The position numbers and the translations under genes are program-made. Of a stretch of DNA of 64,000 bases, positions 9,165-18,709 are shown one piece after another (the stretch's first letter is position 1; every line of letters begins with the position of its first letter). Where the stretch lies: NCBI GenBank assembly GCA_002709235.1, contig PAQI01000003.1:25141-89140 (forward strand), in the 5' to 3' direction. The notes beneath the pieces were generated by a model. That model made no database searches. It was not told where the DNA came from and saw nothing but the letters and a program-made list of their open reading frames with translations. Source of the stretch: Hirschia sp. (GTDB taxonomy: Bacteria > Pseudomonadota > Alphaproteobacteria > Caulobacterales > Hyphomonadaceae).

Positions 9165-9180
9165 CGCTGCAATGCAACAT
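9165..9180. promoter_or_regulatory. Candidate PhaR operator 2
   Basis: The sequence CGCTGCAATGCAACAT repeats the motif of the first operator in the opposite orientation (CTGC-N3-GCAA). It lies in the middle of the phaB-phaR spacer. Confidence 0.55.
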
Positions 9181-9213
9181 TTCAAACATCTTCAGGACTG
9201 ATTTCGCAGATCC

Positions 9214-9230
9214 ATGTTGCATTGCGGCAT
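9214..9230. promoter_or_regulatory. Candidate PhaR operator 3
   Basis: The sequence ATGTTGCATTGCGGCAT is a third copy with one further change (CCGC-N3-GCAA on the reverse strand). It is closest to phaR, about 115 bp from its start, which would allow autoregulation. Confidence 0.55.
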
Positions 9231-9344
9231 GTGAGCACTATTCACTATGGTATTGCGAGGATGAGGCATATCGACCTAATCTTCTGAACCAGCGTCATTT
9301 CGGGATGATCCCGACTGTACGCATAAAACGAAGAGCGGGTCTGT

Positions 9345-10022
9345 ATGGCTGATACTGGCGCAACAGATGTGATTATCATCAAGAAATACGCCAACCGCCG
9401 TCTCTATGACACGTCGGCCAGCTCCTATGTCACACTCGAGCACCTGTCCCGCCTGGTCCGCGAAGAGCGTGACTTTGTCGTGCATGATGCCAAGACCGGC
9501 GAGGATATCACCCGCTCGGTATTGGCCCAGATCATTTTCGAGCAGGAAAACCGCAATGACGGTGTGCTGCCGATCTCGTTCCTGCGACAGATCATCCAGT
9601 TTTACGGAGAGAGCGTGCAGTCCGTGCTGCCCTCCTATCTGGAAATGTCGATGAATGCTTTCGTCAAGCAGCACGAGAAATGGCTGGAATATGTCAAGAA
9701 GACCCGCGAACAGGGACATCAGGAAACCCCGTTCGAAGCCCAGATCAGACTGAACATGGAGATGTTTGACGATGCGATGCGCATGTTTGCGCCCAATGCA
9801 TCCCAACCTCCGCCACCAAGGCATCCACCGGCTGCGGAACCGGAACCAGAACCTCAAACTCAACCGCCCCGCACGAAGGCGGCCGCACCCAAAGGCGAAA
9901 AGCCTGCTGCATCCACGGATCAATCTGCCGAAGAAAATCCATCCGAAGAACCGCTCATCGCCCTCCAGCGACAAATGGCCGAGATGCAACAACAGATCGA
10001 GCGCCTGGCAAACAAGAAATAG
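9345..10022 (+). CDS. phaR: Polyhydroxybutyrate synthesis repressor PhaR
   Basis: The 225-aa protein starts with the PHB/PHA accumulation regulator DNA-binding domain (IIIKKYANRRLYDTSASSYV, residues 10-29). The PHB-binding region follows at about residues 70-150 (PISFLRQIIQFYGESVQ). It continues with a proline- and glutamate-rich linker and ends in a short coiled coil (LQRQMAEMQQQIERLANKK). PhaR represses phasin and PHB genes until it is titrated by nascent PHB granules. It is divergent from phaB, with three candidate operators between them, so it probably controls both phaB and itself. The low-complexity linker is a common feature of the family. Confidence 0.95.
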   Translation: MADTGATDVIIIKKYANRRLYDTSASSYVTLEHLSRLVREERDFVVHDAKTGEDITRSVLAQIIFEQENRNDGVLPISFLRQIIQFYGESVQSVLPSYLEMSMNAFVKQHEKWLEYVKKTREQGHQETPFEAQIRLNMEMFDDAMRMFAPNASQPPPPRHPPAAEPEPEPQTQPPRTKAAAPKGEKPAASTDQSAEENPSEEPLIALQRQMAEMQQQIERLANKK

Positions 10023-10123
10023 TCTGATCGCGATCGCAGATCCGATGCGCCCGGACGCCCCTATTCAACTATCATTCAATGTCATTTGGTCAGGCATGGT
10101 CCGCAAATTGCTATGATCAGTCC

Positions 10124-10366
10124 ATGCGTATCGAACCGACATCATCCCTTTCCGTTGCCTATGACCGCCGTAACCGCGGCCATGAAAGACGGCGTGCGGA
10201 TGACCGCCGGGAACAGAGCAGAGATCGTCGCCGCGCGCGCCACAGTGCAACACCTTGGTTGAACGCACCATTCGCGACCCAGCTGATCGGCCAATGCCTG
10301 TTTGATGACGCAATCCTGCCAGCAGATGTGCACAAGGCCTATACTGCCGCGGCGTCCGCTCGCTAG
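10124..10366 (+). CDS. Small arginine-rich hypothetical protein
   Basis: The 80-aa basic protein has an N-terminal half crowded with Arg, Asp and Glu (DRRNRGHERRRADDRREQSR) and a C-terminal half with APFATQLIGQ and a helical end. The second half resembles short alphaproteobacterial proteins of unknown function that carry a TPFLAQLIAT-like motif, which supports it being a real gene. The ATG at 10124 is preferred over an upstream in-frame ATG at 10079, which would add 15 non-matching residues. It is convergent with the HTH gene 3 bp downstream. No function can be proposed. Confidence 0.55.
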   Translation: MRIEPTSSLSVAYDRRNRGHERRRADDRREQSRDRRRARHSATPWLNAPFATQLIGQCLFDDAILPADVHKAYTAAASAR

Positions 10367-10369
10367 TCG

Positions 10370-10744
10370 CTAGCGCCTGACTTCCAGACCGGTCAGCACC
10401 ATTTCCAGCAGACGTTCCAGCCTGTCGATACGCTCATGCAGTCCTGCCAGCGCTTCACGGCTCAACATCACATCTCCCGTTGATGCGCCCTGTCCTGCAT
10501 TCTGTTCACGCGCGACCTCAAGTTCCAGATCGCCGACGCCACAGTAGAATGCGATAGTGTCCGGCTCGACATTGAAGAATTTCGCAAAATCATGAATTTC
10601 GGAAACCGATACCTGGCGACGGTCATCGAACACCATGTCGATTTCGTCCGCTGTCATGCCCGCTGACATGGCAAGCGAATCGCGCGTCTTGCCGATCGAG
10701 GTCAAGCGACCGTCAAACCATTCCTGATCAAAGAAAAGCGCCAT
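10370..10744 (-). CDS. Helix-turn-helix (XRE-like) protein
   Basis: The 124-aa protein has an N-terminal region with XRE-type spacing: LTSIGKTRDSLAMSAGMT as scaffold and turn, and a probable recognition segment IDMVFDDRRQVSVSEIHDFA, then FFNVEPDTIAFYCG. The C terminus forms an amphipathic helix or short coiled coil (REALAGLHERIDRLERLLEMV) that probably mediates dimerisation. Such proteins usually act as small DNA-binding regulators, but targets cannot be inferred. The gene is convergent with the small Arg-rich gene and followed at distance by the polysaccharide genes on the same strand. Confidence 0.6.
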   Translation of the reverse strand: MALFFDQEWFDGRLTSIGKTRDSLAMSAGMTADEIDMVFDDRRQVSVSEIHDFAKFFNVEPDTIAFYCGVGDLELEVAREQNAGQGASTGDVMLSREALAGLHERIDRLERLLEMVLTGLEVRR

Positions 10745-10866
10745 GCGTCAAAGCTACTCCCTTGGATGGCCATTCTGGCCGATCCACGTTTTTCGCCCCC
10801 GCTTGCCAGACACACCATAATTGCGAACCGGCAAGTATCGTCAAGCCAAAGCCTGCCCCCTGGCTG

Positions 10867-11352
10867 TTATTTGCCAAAGCCTTCACCGACTGCAAAGTCT
10901 CGCCTTGCGGATACAATCGTGACCACGACCCCCGCAAGAACATCCAGCAGGCACATGATGCACAGGATGAAGAAGATCGATGTCGCGAAATTCGTGAACA
11001 ACAGGAACTCCACCAGCGCACCGATGAACAGGATCATGGAAATGGCGTGGTTGAAAATCGTGGCCGCGCCTGTCGAGGTCGATTTCAGGATCTCGGCAAA
11101 CAGCAGAACCAGCGCAAGCAGGATCAGGATATCCCCGACCGTGATCAGCCAGACGGCTCCGTCAGCCACCATTGGCACATGCGCCATCGGCTTTGCCAGC
11201 AGTTCAAGCATATGCTTGGAGGCTTCCAGATCCACGGCAACGCCGTTCTCAACGATCACATTCGAATCGCCGCGTCCCCGAGAGAAGGCGAGGATATTGT
11301 AGATGATGATCGGCACGGATAGCAGCGGAAAAATTCCGAATAACACGCGCAT
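10867..11352 (-). CDS. Integral membrane protein of unknown function
   Basis: The 161-aa protein has about four hydrophobic helices: residues 3-20 (LFGIFPLLSVPIIIYNILAF), then a periplasmic stretch, a helix near ITVGDILILLALVLLFAEIL, and two near the C terminus (ISMILFIGALVEFLLF and FFILCIMCLLDVLAGVVVTI). No family is recognised. The ATG at 11352 is chosen because AGGGGAC lies 7 bp upstream; an in-frame ATG at 11442 would add a basic, low-complexity 30-residue leader. It is directly downstream of the GT2 gene on the same strand and may be co-transcribed with it. Confidence 0.6.
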   Translation of the reverse strand: MRVLFGIFPLLSVPIIIYNILAFSRGRGDSNVIVENGVAVDLEASKHMLELLAKPMAHVPMVADGAVWLITVGDILILLALVLLFAEILKSTSTGAATIFNHAISMILFIGALVEFLLFTNFATSIFFILCIMCLLDVLAGVVVTIVSARRDFAVGEGFGK

Positions 11353-11499
11353 GCCAGGTCCCCTGTCAGTTTTCTTGCGTCGCCGGGATTTGCCCCCGTC
11401 ATCCAGACGGCCTGCAGCACCCGTAACCAATAATTCGAACATTTGAAAGCCCCTACCCGTCTCAGGCGACTGGCCGTCAGCAGGTTAGTGCCAAATTCA

Positions 11500-12303
11500 T
11501 CACATCTCGTCTGCGCCACCTGGCTGCCGTCTGCGTTTGCGTAACCACAACACACCGCGAAGATCCGACCATGCTGCCACAAGGCGTCCAAAATTGGTAT
11601 ATTTGGACACACCATGCATGCGGCCACGATGATTGACCGGAGCCGCTTCAATCACAAACCCCTCAGCCCGCATCAACGCAGGCATGTAGCGGTGCATGTG
11701 GTCAAAATAGGGTAGCTGCAGGAAAGCCTCGCGAAAATAGGCCTTTGCACCACATCCGGAATCATTATGTCCGTCATCAAGCAGTTTCTGACGAACACTA
11801 TTGGCTAGGCGCGAGCCGAATTTCTTCCAGGCAGAGTCCTGCCGTTTCTGGCGTTCACCCTGGACCAGTCCCAGTTTTGCCGGTGCATCTGCACGCGTCA
11901 ACAGCGAGACCAGGCTGGGAAGATCCGCAGGATCATTCTGGCCGTCACCATCAATCGTCGCAATAACCGCACCTCTGGCCGCCATCACACCCGATCTGAT
12001 AGCCCGGCTCTGTCCCGCATTCTGGCGGTGTCCAAGAACACGCAGGGTCGGAAACTCAGCCTTCAGCGCCGTCAGCGCTGCACGCGTGTCATCGGTCGAT
12101 GCATCGTCGACAAATATCATCTCGTAAGCGCGCCCCTCCATTGCCACTGCAATTTCGGCGACGAGCGTCCCCACATTACCAGTCTCATTATGGACTGGCA
12201 CGACGATGGAGATTTCAGGGCGATTGGGAACTGTAATTTGTGTCACGATCTGCGATTGGCTAGTGTTCTGTTCGGGGCCGGGCTCTCTTACTCCGATAAA
12301 CAT
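11500..12303 (-). CDS. Glycosyltransferase family 2 (dolichol-phosphate mannose synthase-like)
   Basis: The 267-aa GT-A fold enzyme shows ISIVVPVHNETGNV (nucleotide-sugar binding start), IFVDDASTDDT and the metal-binding IDGDGQNDP motif, followed by the acceptor region GCGAKAYFREAF. This matches polyprenyl-phosphate glycosyltransferases such as DPM1/ArnC. These load a sugar onto undecaprenyl phosphate for an ArnT-type transferase, and such a gene is divergently encoded just downstream. There is no transmembrane helix; the C terminus is basic and may contact the membrane. The pairing with the ArnT-like gene suggests lipid A or core glycosylation, but the sugar is unknown. Confidence 0.85.
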   Translation of the reverse strand: MFIGVREPGPEQNTSQSQIVTQITVPNRPEISIVVPVHNETGNVGTLVAEIAVAMEGRAYEMIFVDDASTDDTRAALTALKAEFPTLRVLGHRQNAGQSRAIRSGVMAARGAVIATIDGDGQNDPADLPSLVSLLTRADAPAKLGLVQGERQKRQDSAWKKFGSRLANSVRQKLLDDGHNDSGCGAKAYFREAFLQLPYFDHMHRYMPALMRAEGFVIEAAPVNHRGRMHGVSKYTNFGRLVAAWSDLRGVLWLRKRRRQPGGADEM

Positions 12304-12456
12304 GACGAGATAAGGGCCAATCTGTCTTTTTCAGCATAACCGTGTCATTGCGGGGCTAGGCTGACCGCCTGCAAGCGGTTATCCAGTCAGCTGAATTAGA
12401 ATTCAAGTAAGGGGTTCCGCAATGCGCCGAACCGCTGTGATCGCAAAGGGTCGCGG

Positions 12457-14403
12457 GTGATGAAAGACCTGAATGTCCTCACAAAGGGACCACGCGCCTA
12501 CGCCATCCTGATCGCCATGATTGCCTGCCTGTCCTTGCCCGGTGTGTTCAACATGCCCGTGCTCGACCGTGATGAAGCCCGCTTCACCCAGGCAACCGCC
12601 CAGATGCTTGAAACGGGCGATTATGTGGTGATCCGCTATCACAACGAATTGAGAAACAAGAAGCCCGTCGGCATTCACTGGCTGCAGGCGGCCGCCGTTG
12701 CGGGATTGTCCGATGTCAGCGACCGACAGATCTGGGCCTGGCGCATTCCGTCCCTGCTGGGAGCCATGCTCACGGTCTGTGCGCTGTTCTGGGGTGGGTG
12801 TGCCCTGTTCAATCGCAATGCCGCCTTTGCCGCCGCCACGCTCGCTGGTACGACATTACTGATTTCATCTGAAGCGCATATCGCCAAGACCGATTCGGCA
12901 CTGGTCGGCTTCGTCACCCTTGCTATGGCGGCACTCGCGCATCTGCGAAAATCCGATGCCGACAAGCGCGGACTGCTCCCCAAACAGGCCGACGCCACGG
13001 AATCCGCCGAAAAAGCGAGACTGATGCGCGTCACGTCCGGAGAAAAGGCGCTCAGCGTGCTGTTCTGGTTCGCCATCGGTCTGGGTACGCTGATCAAGGG
13101 ACCCATCGCTCCGATGATCGCAGGGCTGTGCATCGCGATGCTGGTGGCGTGGGAACGCCGCACCAGCTGGCTGAGGCCATTGCTGTTCTGGCCCGGCCCC
13201 TTGCTGATGACGGTGATCGTCCTACCCTGGTTCCTTGCATCCCATATCGCGACTGAAGGCGCTTTTCTGCGCGAATCCGTTGGTGTTGATCTTGGCCCGA
13301 AAATGGTCTCTGGCGCAGAAGGACATTCGGCACCGCCCGGCACGCACCTGTCCTTGCTGCCGCTCCTGTTCTGGCCGTCCACACTCTTCCTGATCCCCGG
13401 ATTGGCCGTTGCGGGTTCGCGCCTGTTTCGTCGCAAGGTCGGCGATCCTCCTACGGACATGGCAAGCTGGCGCTTCGTCATTGCCTGGGCCCTGCCGGCC
13501 TGGCTCGTCTTTGAAGCGGCCCCCACCAAGCTCGCCCATTACACCATGCCCGCTTATCCTGCTCTCGCTCTCATGGCCGGAATGGCGCTGGACCAATTGA
13601 TGGATTACAAGCGCGAAAAGCGCCTTCCGCACTGGCCGCGCTGGGTGTCTTTCCTTCTGTTTGTCATTTCAAGCCTCGCCTTCCTGGTGATCTTGTCACC
13701 CTGGGGTCTGAGTGCGTTGCGCGCGGAGGGAGCCGGTGATTTCGGCATGAATGCCACACGTGCGCTGAGCCAATGGAACACCGCCTGGCAGGCGGACGGT
13801 TCACCCATCTGGCCGTTCATCCTGTCTGTGCTGGCGGTGGGGGCGCTTGGCTGGTGCTTCATCACACGCCGTTACAAATGGACACTGGGCGCGCTCGTCC
13901 TGTCATCCATGATCGTGGGCGGCACATTGCGCGGCGTTATCCTGCCCAATCAGGATTGGACGCTTGCGACCAACACCGCCATCGAGCTGCTGGATGAGGT
14001 CTGCGGCGCGCCTGAGGGCCCACAAAGAGATCCCGCCTGCGGAGGTGATGCGCCACGGCTGGTGCGCGCGATTGCCTATGCGGAGCCCAGCCTGGTGTTT
14101 CTGCTGTCCGACAAGATCATCCTGCCTCCCGACAGCACCGCCACTTTGCCGCCACGCTCACAGGAACCGCGCCCCGTCTGGTTGATCGATCTGGCAACCG
14201 ATGAAGGCCGCAAGGCCCTCAGCTCGATTGCTCAACAGGCTACCGACAATGCACGCTGCGTGCGGATCGCGCGTCGCCTTGTTCGAAATTATTCCAATGG
14301 TGATGCCTCGGAACTGGCAGCTGTGGCAGTAGAGCCCGACCTTTGCAGCCCACCGGCCCCTGCGATTGAAATTCCGGAAGAGCCAGAAGACCTGCTGGAA
14401 TAG
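12457..14403 (+). CDS. ArnT/PMT-like glycosyltransferase family 39 membrane protein
   Basis: The 648-aa polytopic protein has the GT-C signature: first helix ILIAMIACLSLPGVF, then LDRDEARFTQATAQML, where the DE pair is the catalytic motif of PMT/ArnT enzymes, and RNKKPVGIHWLQ. About 11 hydrophobic helices follow before a C-terminal periplasmic domain of roughly 150 residues. It would move a sugar from a lipid carrier onto lipid A or a protein on the outer face of the inner membrane. GTG at 12457 and ATG at 12460 are adjacent starts; AAAGGG just upstream fits either. The divergent GT2 probably supplies its lipid-linked sugar. Confidence 0.88.
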   Translation: MMKDLNVLTKGPRAYAILIAMIACLSLPGVFNMPVLDRDEARFTQATAQMLETGDYVVIRYHNELRNKKPVGIHWLQAAAVAGLSDVSDRQIWAWRIPSLLGAMLTVCALFWGGCALFNRNAAFAAATLAGTTLLISSEAHIAKTDSALVGFVTLAMAALAHLRKSDADKRGLLPKQADATESAEKARLMRVTSGEKALSVLFWFAIGLGTLIKGPIAPMIAGLCIAMLVAWERRTSWLRPLLFWPGPLLMTVIVLPWFLASHIATEGAFLRESVGVDLGPKMVSGAEGHSAPPGTHLSLLPLLFWPSTLFLIPGLAVAGSRLFRRKVGDPPTDMASWRFVIAWALPAWLVFEAAPTKLAHYTMPAYPALALMAGMALDQLMDYKREKRLPHWPRWVSFLLFVISSLAFLVILSPWGLSALRAEGAGDFGMNATRALSQWNTAWQADGSPIWPFILSVLAVGALGWCFITRRYKWTLGALVLSSMIVGGTLRGVILPNQDWTLATNTAIELLDEVCGAPEGPQRDPACGGDAPRLVRAIAYAEPSLVFLLSDKIILPPDSTATLPPRSQEPRPVWLIDLATDEGRKALSSIAQQATDNARCVRIARRLVRNYSNGDASELAAVAVEPDLCSPPAPAIEIPEEPEDLLE

Positions 14404-14465
14404 ATCACGATGAACAGATAAAGTCGGCCGAAGATTTCCTTCTGATTGACCGGGCGGGTGATGCG

Positions 14466-15413
14466 TCAGGCGTGACCCGCGCCGGTATGGTTGCTACCCG
14501 TCAAAGCGCGAAATGCAATGCGTGCGAACAACAGCCCCGCAATGATCGGCACAGACAATGTCGCCAATGACCGGGTCACTGGAGAAGCCGAGAACTTGCG
14601 GAAATAGATGCCAAAGCCCTTGGCCTTTTCCCACTCCACCTTGAATTTCGAACTTTTCGACGTGCCGCTATAGTGCATGGCACCGGCTAGCGGTGTGAAC
14701 ACCACCTCGCCTCCTTCATGCTCCTTGGCCCGGCGGCAGATATCAATATCCTCGACATGCAGGAAATATTGCCCGTCAAATCCACCCAGTTTTTCAAACC
14801 CGGTACGCGACATATACATCATCGCACCCGAGACAACCGGCGTCGGCACAGGGCCTGATGGCACCGGGCGGCGGTGATGATTCACGCCCTCGACAAATCT
14901 GTGAACTGCGCTGAGATTCATGAATGTCGCCAGCGAGCTGACCGGACCTGGCAAGCGCCGCCGCGCACCGCGCTGCTCACTGCCATCGGAATTGAAGACT
15001 CGACCGCCCACGATCCAGGGCTCACTCAGGTTTTCAGCGGCCATTTCAAGAGCCGCAATCGACCCACGTCTCAGGATTGCATCCGGATTGAGGAACAGGA
15101 AACGATCACCCGTCGCAAAGCGTGCGCCCAGATTGGCACCTTGCGCAAAGCCGACATTACCCTGCCCTTCCACGAGACGGAATTTCTTGTGCTCGTTGCA
15201 ATAGTCTCTGAGCAGATCGACGGAAAAGGCCCGGTCGCCATTGCAAACGACGATGACTTCATTGACCTGATCATCAAGCTCCAGCGTTGTCAGACAGGTC
15301 TTGAGGCTGGGACCGGCGTAATAGCACACGACAATCACGGATACCGATGCATCATTGGGCATGGTCATTTCCACGCGATCCCAGATGCTCGATTCAGCGA
15401 GCTGAATACTCAT
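14466..15413 (-). CDS. Glycosyltransferase family 2 (rhamnosyltransferase-like)
   Basis: The 315-aa enzyme has SVIVVCYYAGPSLKTCL at its start, then NVGFAQGANLGARFATGDRFLFLNPDA containing the metal-binding NPDA motif. It also has GGFDGQYFLHVEDIDICRRA, the ED-containing acceptor and catalytic region typical of WbbL-like rhamnosyltransferases. The last 40 residues include a hydrophobic helix (LSVPIIAGLLFARIAFRAL) that would anchor it in the inner membrane. Its ATG overlaps the TGA of the O-antigen ligase gene by one base (TGATG), so the two are translationally coupled and likely act on the same surface glycan. Confidence 0.88.
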   Translation of the reverse strand: MSIQLAESSIWDRVEMTMPNDASVSVIVVCYYAGPSLKTCLTTLELDDQVNEVIVVCNGDRAFSVDLLRDYCNEHKKFRLVEGQGNVGFAQGANLGARFATGDRFLFLNPDAILRRGSIAALEMAAENLSEPWIVGGRVFNSDGSEQRGARRRLPGPVSSLATFMNLSAVHRFVEGVNHHRRPVPSGPVPTPVVSGAMMYMSRTGFEKLGGFDGQYFLHVEDIDICRRAKEHEGGEVVFTPLAGAMHYSGTSKSSKFKVEWEKAKGFGIYFRKFSASPVTRSLATLSVPIIAGLLFARIAFRALTGSNHTGAGHA

Positions 15414-16663
15414 CAGCGCCTCTCCTCACTTGGTACTAACTCCTGCGACCCACGATTCAGAAGAACCGCGATCGCAGCACAAAATCCCACCAATGCCCAC
15501 CACCACTCATTCCAAAGACTGAATGAGAACGAGCAGACCACCAGCGCTGCGCCCCATAATGCCGCCGCCGCACTGGCACCTATTGGGGTCATTTGATGCG
15601 CATTCGCAAGACGAAAGGCCAGCAATAAACAGATCGCTGCAGCCAGAAGTGCACCGACAAGGCCGGTCTCTGCCCAGATATGCAGCAGCATGTTGTGCGG
15701 ATGATTCGGCATCATCATCTGACCTTCCCACCGGCCTTCGGCAAATCTGTCAGTGAAACTGCGCAAGCCATCCAGGCCCCATCCCAGGACAGGCTTGACC
15801 GCGATTATCTGGTCAATGGCATAGGTCCAGCTTTCAATTCGCCACCATGCCGAGGCGGGCAATTGTGATTTTTCGTCACCGATCAATGCAATCAGAAGCG
15901 CGAAGAGAAATGGCGTTGCCAGAATGTAGATCGCAGTCAGACCACCCAGGACATACCAGCCCACAGACCCAAGCGCTGGCACGATGTAGATCAACGCAAC
16001 GGCCACCACCACCGCCATGGCCCCGGCTACGCTGTCGACCATCAACAGATGATAGGCCATGAACACCGCAGCAATCAGCACCGCCACATGCTTGCCGATC
16101 CCGAGCAGCCCAGGAACACCGCTTTTCAGCACGGCCAGCAGTAACACGCCTGAAAAGCCAAAAATGGCTGCCGTTCGCCCGATATTCTGAACACCTTCAC
16201 CGCGGTCATCCATCATCGGCGCGAACAGATCGAGTATCTGATCGGTAAAATGGCCTTCGATCAGCACCAGAATTCCGACCAGCAGGATCGCGATCAGCAT
16301 CATCAGGCTCGCCATACGTGCTTCTCGCGGCGAAGAACGCAGCGCCGCCCCGATTGCCAGCATGCACAGCACCGCCACAAGACCGATTCGCAAGGAGGTG
16401 GCCTTGATCGCGAACTTGCCGCCCTCAAGATCGAATTCGATGAATCTGGCCTCCATTGGAGACCACAGGCTGGAGAGTGTCGCAAATGCCAACGCCGCAC
16501 ATATCGCGACCATATAGGGCCGGATATTGTTTTCGCGGGACTGGAACACAAAGAAGAGTGCTGTGATCAGCGTCAATGGTGCAAAGCCAAGCCCCCCCGC
16601 AAAGGAAACGGGAAGCCAGAGCAGAGCCATCAATCCCCAAGGGGCGAGCCTGAGCGGCTGCAT
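15413..16663 (-). CDS. O-antigen ligase/polymerase family protein
   Basis: The 416-aa protein has about 10-12 hydrophobic segments and the Wzy_C signature PHNMLLHIWAETGLVGALL in the large periplasmic loop. This is characteristic of O-antigen ligases (WaaL) and polymerases (Wzy). It would join or polymerise undecaprenyl-linked glycan repeats in the periplasm. The ATG at 16663 is chosen because GGGGAGGA lies upstream at suitable spacing; an in-frame TTG at 16702 is a weaker alternative. It is upstream of and coupled to the GT2 gene, and close to the 3' end of thrS. Ligase versus polymerase cannot be decided from sequence. Confidence 0.87.
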   Translation of the reverse strand: MQPLRLAPWGLMALLWLPVSFAGGLGFAPLTLITALFFVFQSRENNIRPYMVAICAALAFATLSSLWSPMEARFIEFDLEGGKFAIKATSLRIGLVAVLCMLAIGAALRSSPREARMASLMMLIAILLVGILVLIEGHFTDQILDLFAPMMDDRGEGVQNIGRTAAIFGFSGVLLLAVLKSGVPGLLGIGKHVAVLIAAVFMAYHLLMVDSVAGAMAVVVAVALIYIVPALGSVGWYVLGGLTAIYILATPFLFALLIALIGDEKSQLPASAWWRIESWTYAIDQIIAVKPVLGWGLDGLRSFTDRFAEGRWEGQMMMPNHPHNMLLHIWAETGLVGALLAAAICLLLAFRLANAHQMTPIGASAAAALWGAALVVCSFSFSLWNEWWWALVGFCAAIAVLLNRGSQELVPSEERR

Positions 16664-16768
16664 CAAACTGTGTCCTCCCCAGGGTTCGTCAACGCTACAC
16701 AAAAAACGGGGGCTGGCATGCTATGGATCCCAGCCCCCTCAGACTGTCGTTGGAAACAAAACTCCTAT

Positions 16769-18709
16769 TTACGTCTCGCGTAAATCCGGCGGCGCAGCTT
16801 CTGCCCTTAATTTTTCGCAACATGCTGCAAGCTCAACCACTTCCGGGCGACCTTTGGCATCCCCAAAGCGGCGAAGCGCCAGCGTGCGGTCATCCATTTC
16901 CTGACGCCCGACCACAGCAATGATCGGTACCTTCTGATGAGAGTGCTCACGGACCTTGTAATTGATCTTCTCATTGCGAAGATCGACCTCTACACGCAAC
17001 CCCGCCTTGCGCAGCTCTGCGGCTGCTTCAAGAGCATAGTCGTCGGCATCCTGCATGATCGTGGCGATCACCACCTGAACCGGCGCAAGCCACATCGGGA
17101 AGGCTCCCGCCACATTCTCGATCAATATGCCCAGGAAGCGCTCGAACGAGCCGAAGATCGCCCTATGCAACATGGCCGGGCGGTGCTTGGCACCATCCTC
17201 TCCCACATATTCAGCATCCAGCCGCTCTGGCAGGTTGAAATCCGCCTGTATCGTACCCGTCTGCCATTCACGGCCAATCGCATCCTTGACCACAAAGTCC
17301 AGCTTGGGGCCATAAAACGCGCCATCGCCGGGATTGTAGACAACCTCCAGCCCAGACGCCTCGGCCGCCACGCGCAGTGAGTTTTCCGCCTTGTCCCAGA
17401 CCTCATCAGATCCTACGCGCGTTTCGGGTCGGTCGGAAAACTTCACCGTCACATCGTCAAATCCAAGGGCGGCATAAACCTCACGCAGCATGTCACAGAA
17501 GCGTTTCACCTCATCCGTGATCTGATCTTCCGTACAGAAGATATGTGCATCATCCTGGGTGAAGGCGCGTACACGCATCAGGCCATGCAAGGCACCCGAT
17601 GGTTCATACCGGTGACAGGATCCGAACTCCGCCAGACGCAGTGGCAGGTCGCGATAGCTCTTCTGGCCGTGATTGAACACCTGCACGTGACACGGGCAGT
17701 TCATCGGCTTGACCGCGAGCACCTTGTCCTCCTGATCGATGGAGGAGATGAACATGTTCTCGCGATATTTGCCCCAATGGCCGGATTTTTCCCAGAAGGA
17801 GCGATCCATCAACTGCGGCGTCTTGATTTCCCTGTAGCCATAGCGGTCCTGCACCCGGCGCATATAATCCATCAGCACGCGATAGAGCGTCCAGCCCTTG
17901 GGGTGCCAGAATACCTGGCCCTGCGCAGCGTCCTGAAGGTGGAACAGGTCCAGCGCATTGCCCAGCTTGCGGTGGTCACGCTTTTCCGCCTCCTCCAGAC
18001 GCATCAGATGCGCCTTGAGGTCCTTTTCATTTGCCCAGGCCGTGCCGTAAATGCGTTGCAGCATCTCATTATTGCTGTCACCGCGCCAATAGGCACCCGC
18101 CAGCTTCATCAGCTTGAATGCCTTGGGCAGCTTGCCCGTGGATGGCAGGTGCGGCCCGCGACACAGATCAGACCATTGATCAGCATGTGAATAAAGCGTG
18201 ATGTCCTCTCCCGGCGGGATGATGTCATCAATGATCTGCGCCTTGTACTTCTCGCCGATCTTCTTGAAATGGGCGATAGCATCATCCTTGGCCCAGACCT
18301 CGCGATTGATCGGAAGGTCGGCGTCGATGATCTCGTTCATCTTCTTTTCGATGGCCGCAAAATCATCCGTGGAGAACCCCTCCTTGCGGGCGAAGTCATA
18401 GAAGAAGCCGTCATCGATCACCGGACCGATCGTGACCTGCGTATCGGGAAACAGCTCCTGTACCGCCTGCGCCAGCACATGGGCGGCGTCATGGCGCACA
18501 AGGTCGAGCGCTTCGGGGCTCTTGATGTCCAGCAGCTCCAGCGTGCTGTCGCCTTCAAAGGGGCGCTTCACATCCCACAACTCACCATTCACACGGGCGA
18601 GAATGGAGCGCTTGGCGAGGGATTTGGAAATGCTCTCGGCGACATCGAACGGGCTGGTGCCCTGTTCAACTTCGCGTTTGGAGCCGTCTGGCAGTGTAAT
18701 GTCTAACAT
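16769..18709 (-). CDS. thrS: Threonyl-tRNA synthetase
   Basis: The 646-aa class II synthetase shows an N-terminal TGS domain ([14 protein letters not shown]) and the editing domain with [10 protein letters not shown]. The catalytic core follows, with the zinc ligand in [10 protein letters not shown], motif 2 around [20 protein letters not shown], and motif 3 near the end of the core; the anticodon domain ends in KVPIIAVVG. It charges tRNA-Thr and clears mischarged Ser-tRNA-Thr through the HxxxH editing site. The start at 18709 matches the usual N terminus; upstream in-frame starts would add 49 residues unlike the family. No T-box or leader peptide was found with confidence. Confidence 0.97.
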   Translation of the reverse strand: MLDITLPDGSKREVEQGTSPFDVAESISKSLAKRSILARVNGELWDVKRPFEGDSTLELLDIKSPEALDLVRHDAAHVLAQAVQELFPDTQVTIGPVIDDGFFYDFARKEGFSTDDFAAIEKKMNEIIDADLPINREVWAKDDAIAHFKKIGEKYKAQIIDDIIPPGEDITLYSHADQWSDLCRGPHLPSTGKLPKAFKLMKLAGAYWRGDSNNEMLQRIYGTAWANEKDLKAHLMRLEEAEKRDHRKLGNALDLFHLQDAAQGQVFWHPKGWTLYRVLMDYMRRVQDRYGYREIKTPQLMDRSFWEKSGHWGKYRENMFISSIDQEDKVLAVKPMNCPCHVQVFNHGQKSYRDLPLRLAEFGSCHRYEPSGALHGLMRVRAFTQDDAHIFCTEDQITDEVKRFCDMLREVYAALGFDDVTVKFSDRPETRVGSDEVWDKAENSLRVAAEASGLEVVYNPGDGAFYGPKLDFVVKDAIGREWQTGTIQADFNLPERLDAEYVGEDGAKHRPAMLHRAIFGSFERFLGILIENVAGAFPMWLAPVQVVIATIMQDADDYALEAAAELRKAGLRVEVDLRNEKINYKVREHSHQKVPIIAVVGRQEMDDRTLALRRFGDAKGRPEVVELAACCEKLRAEAAPPDLRET

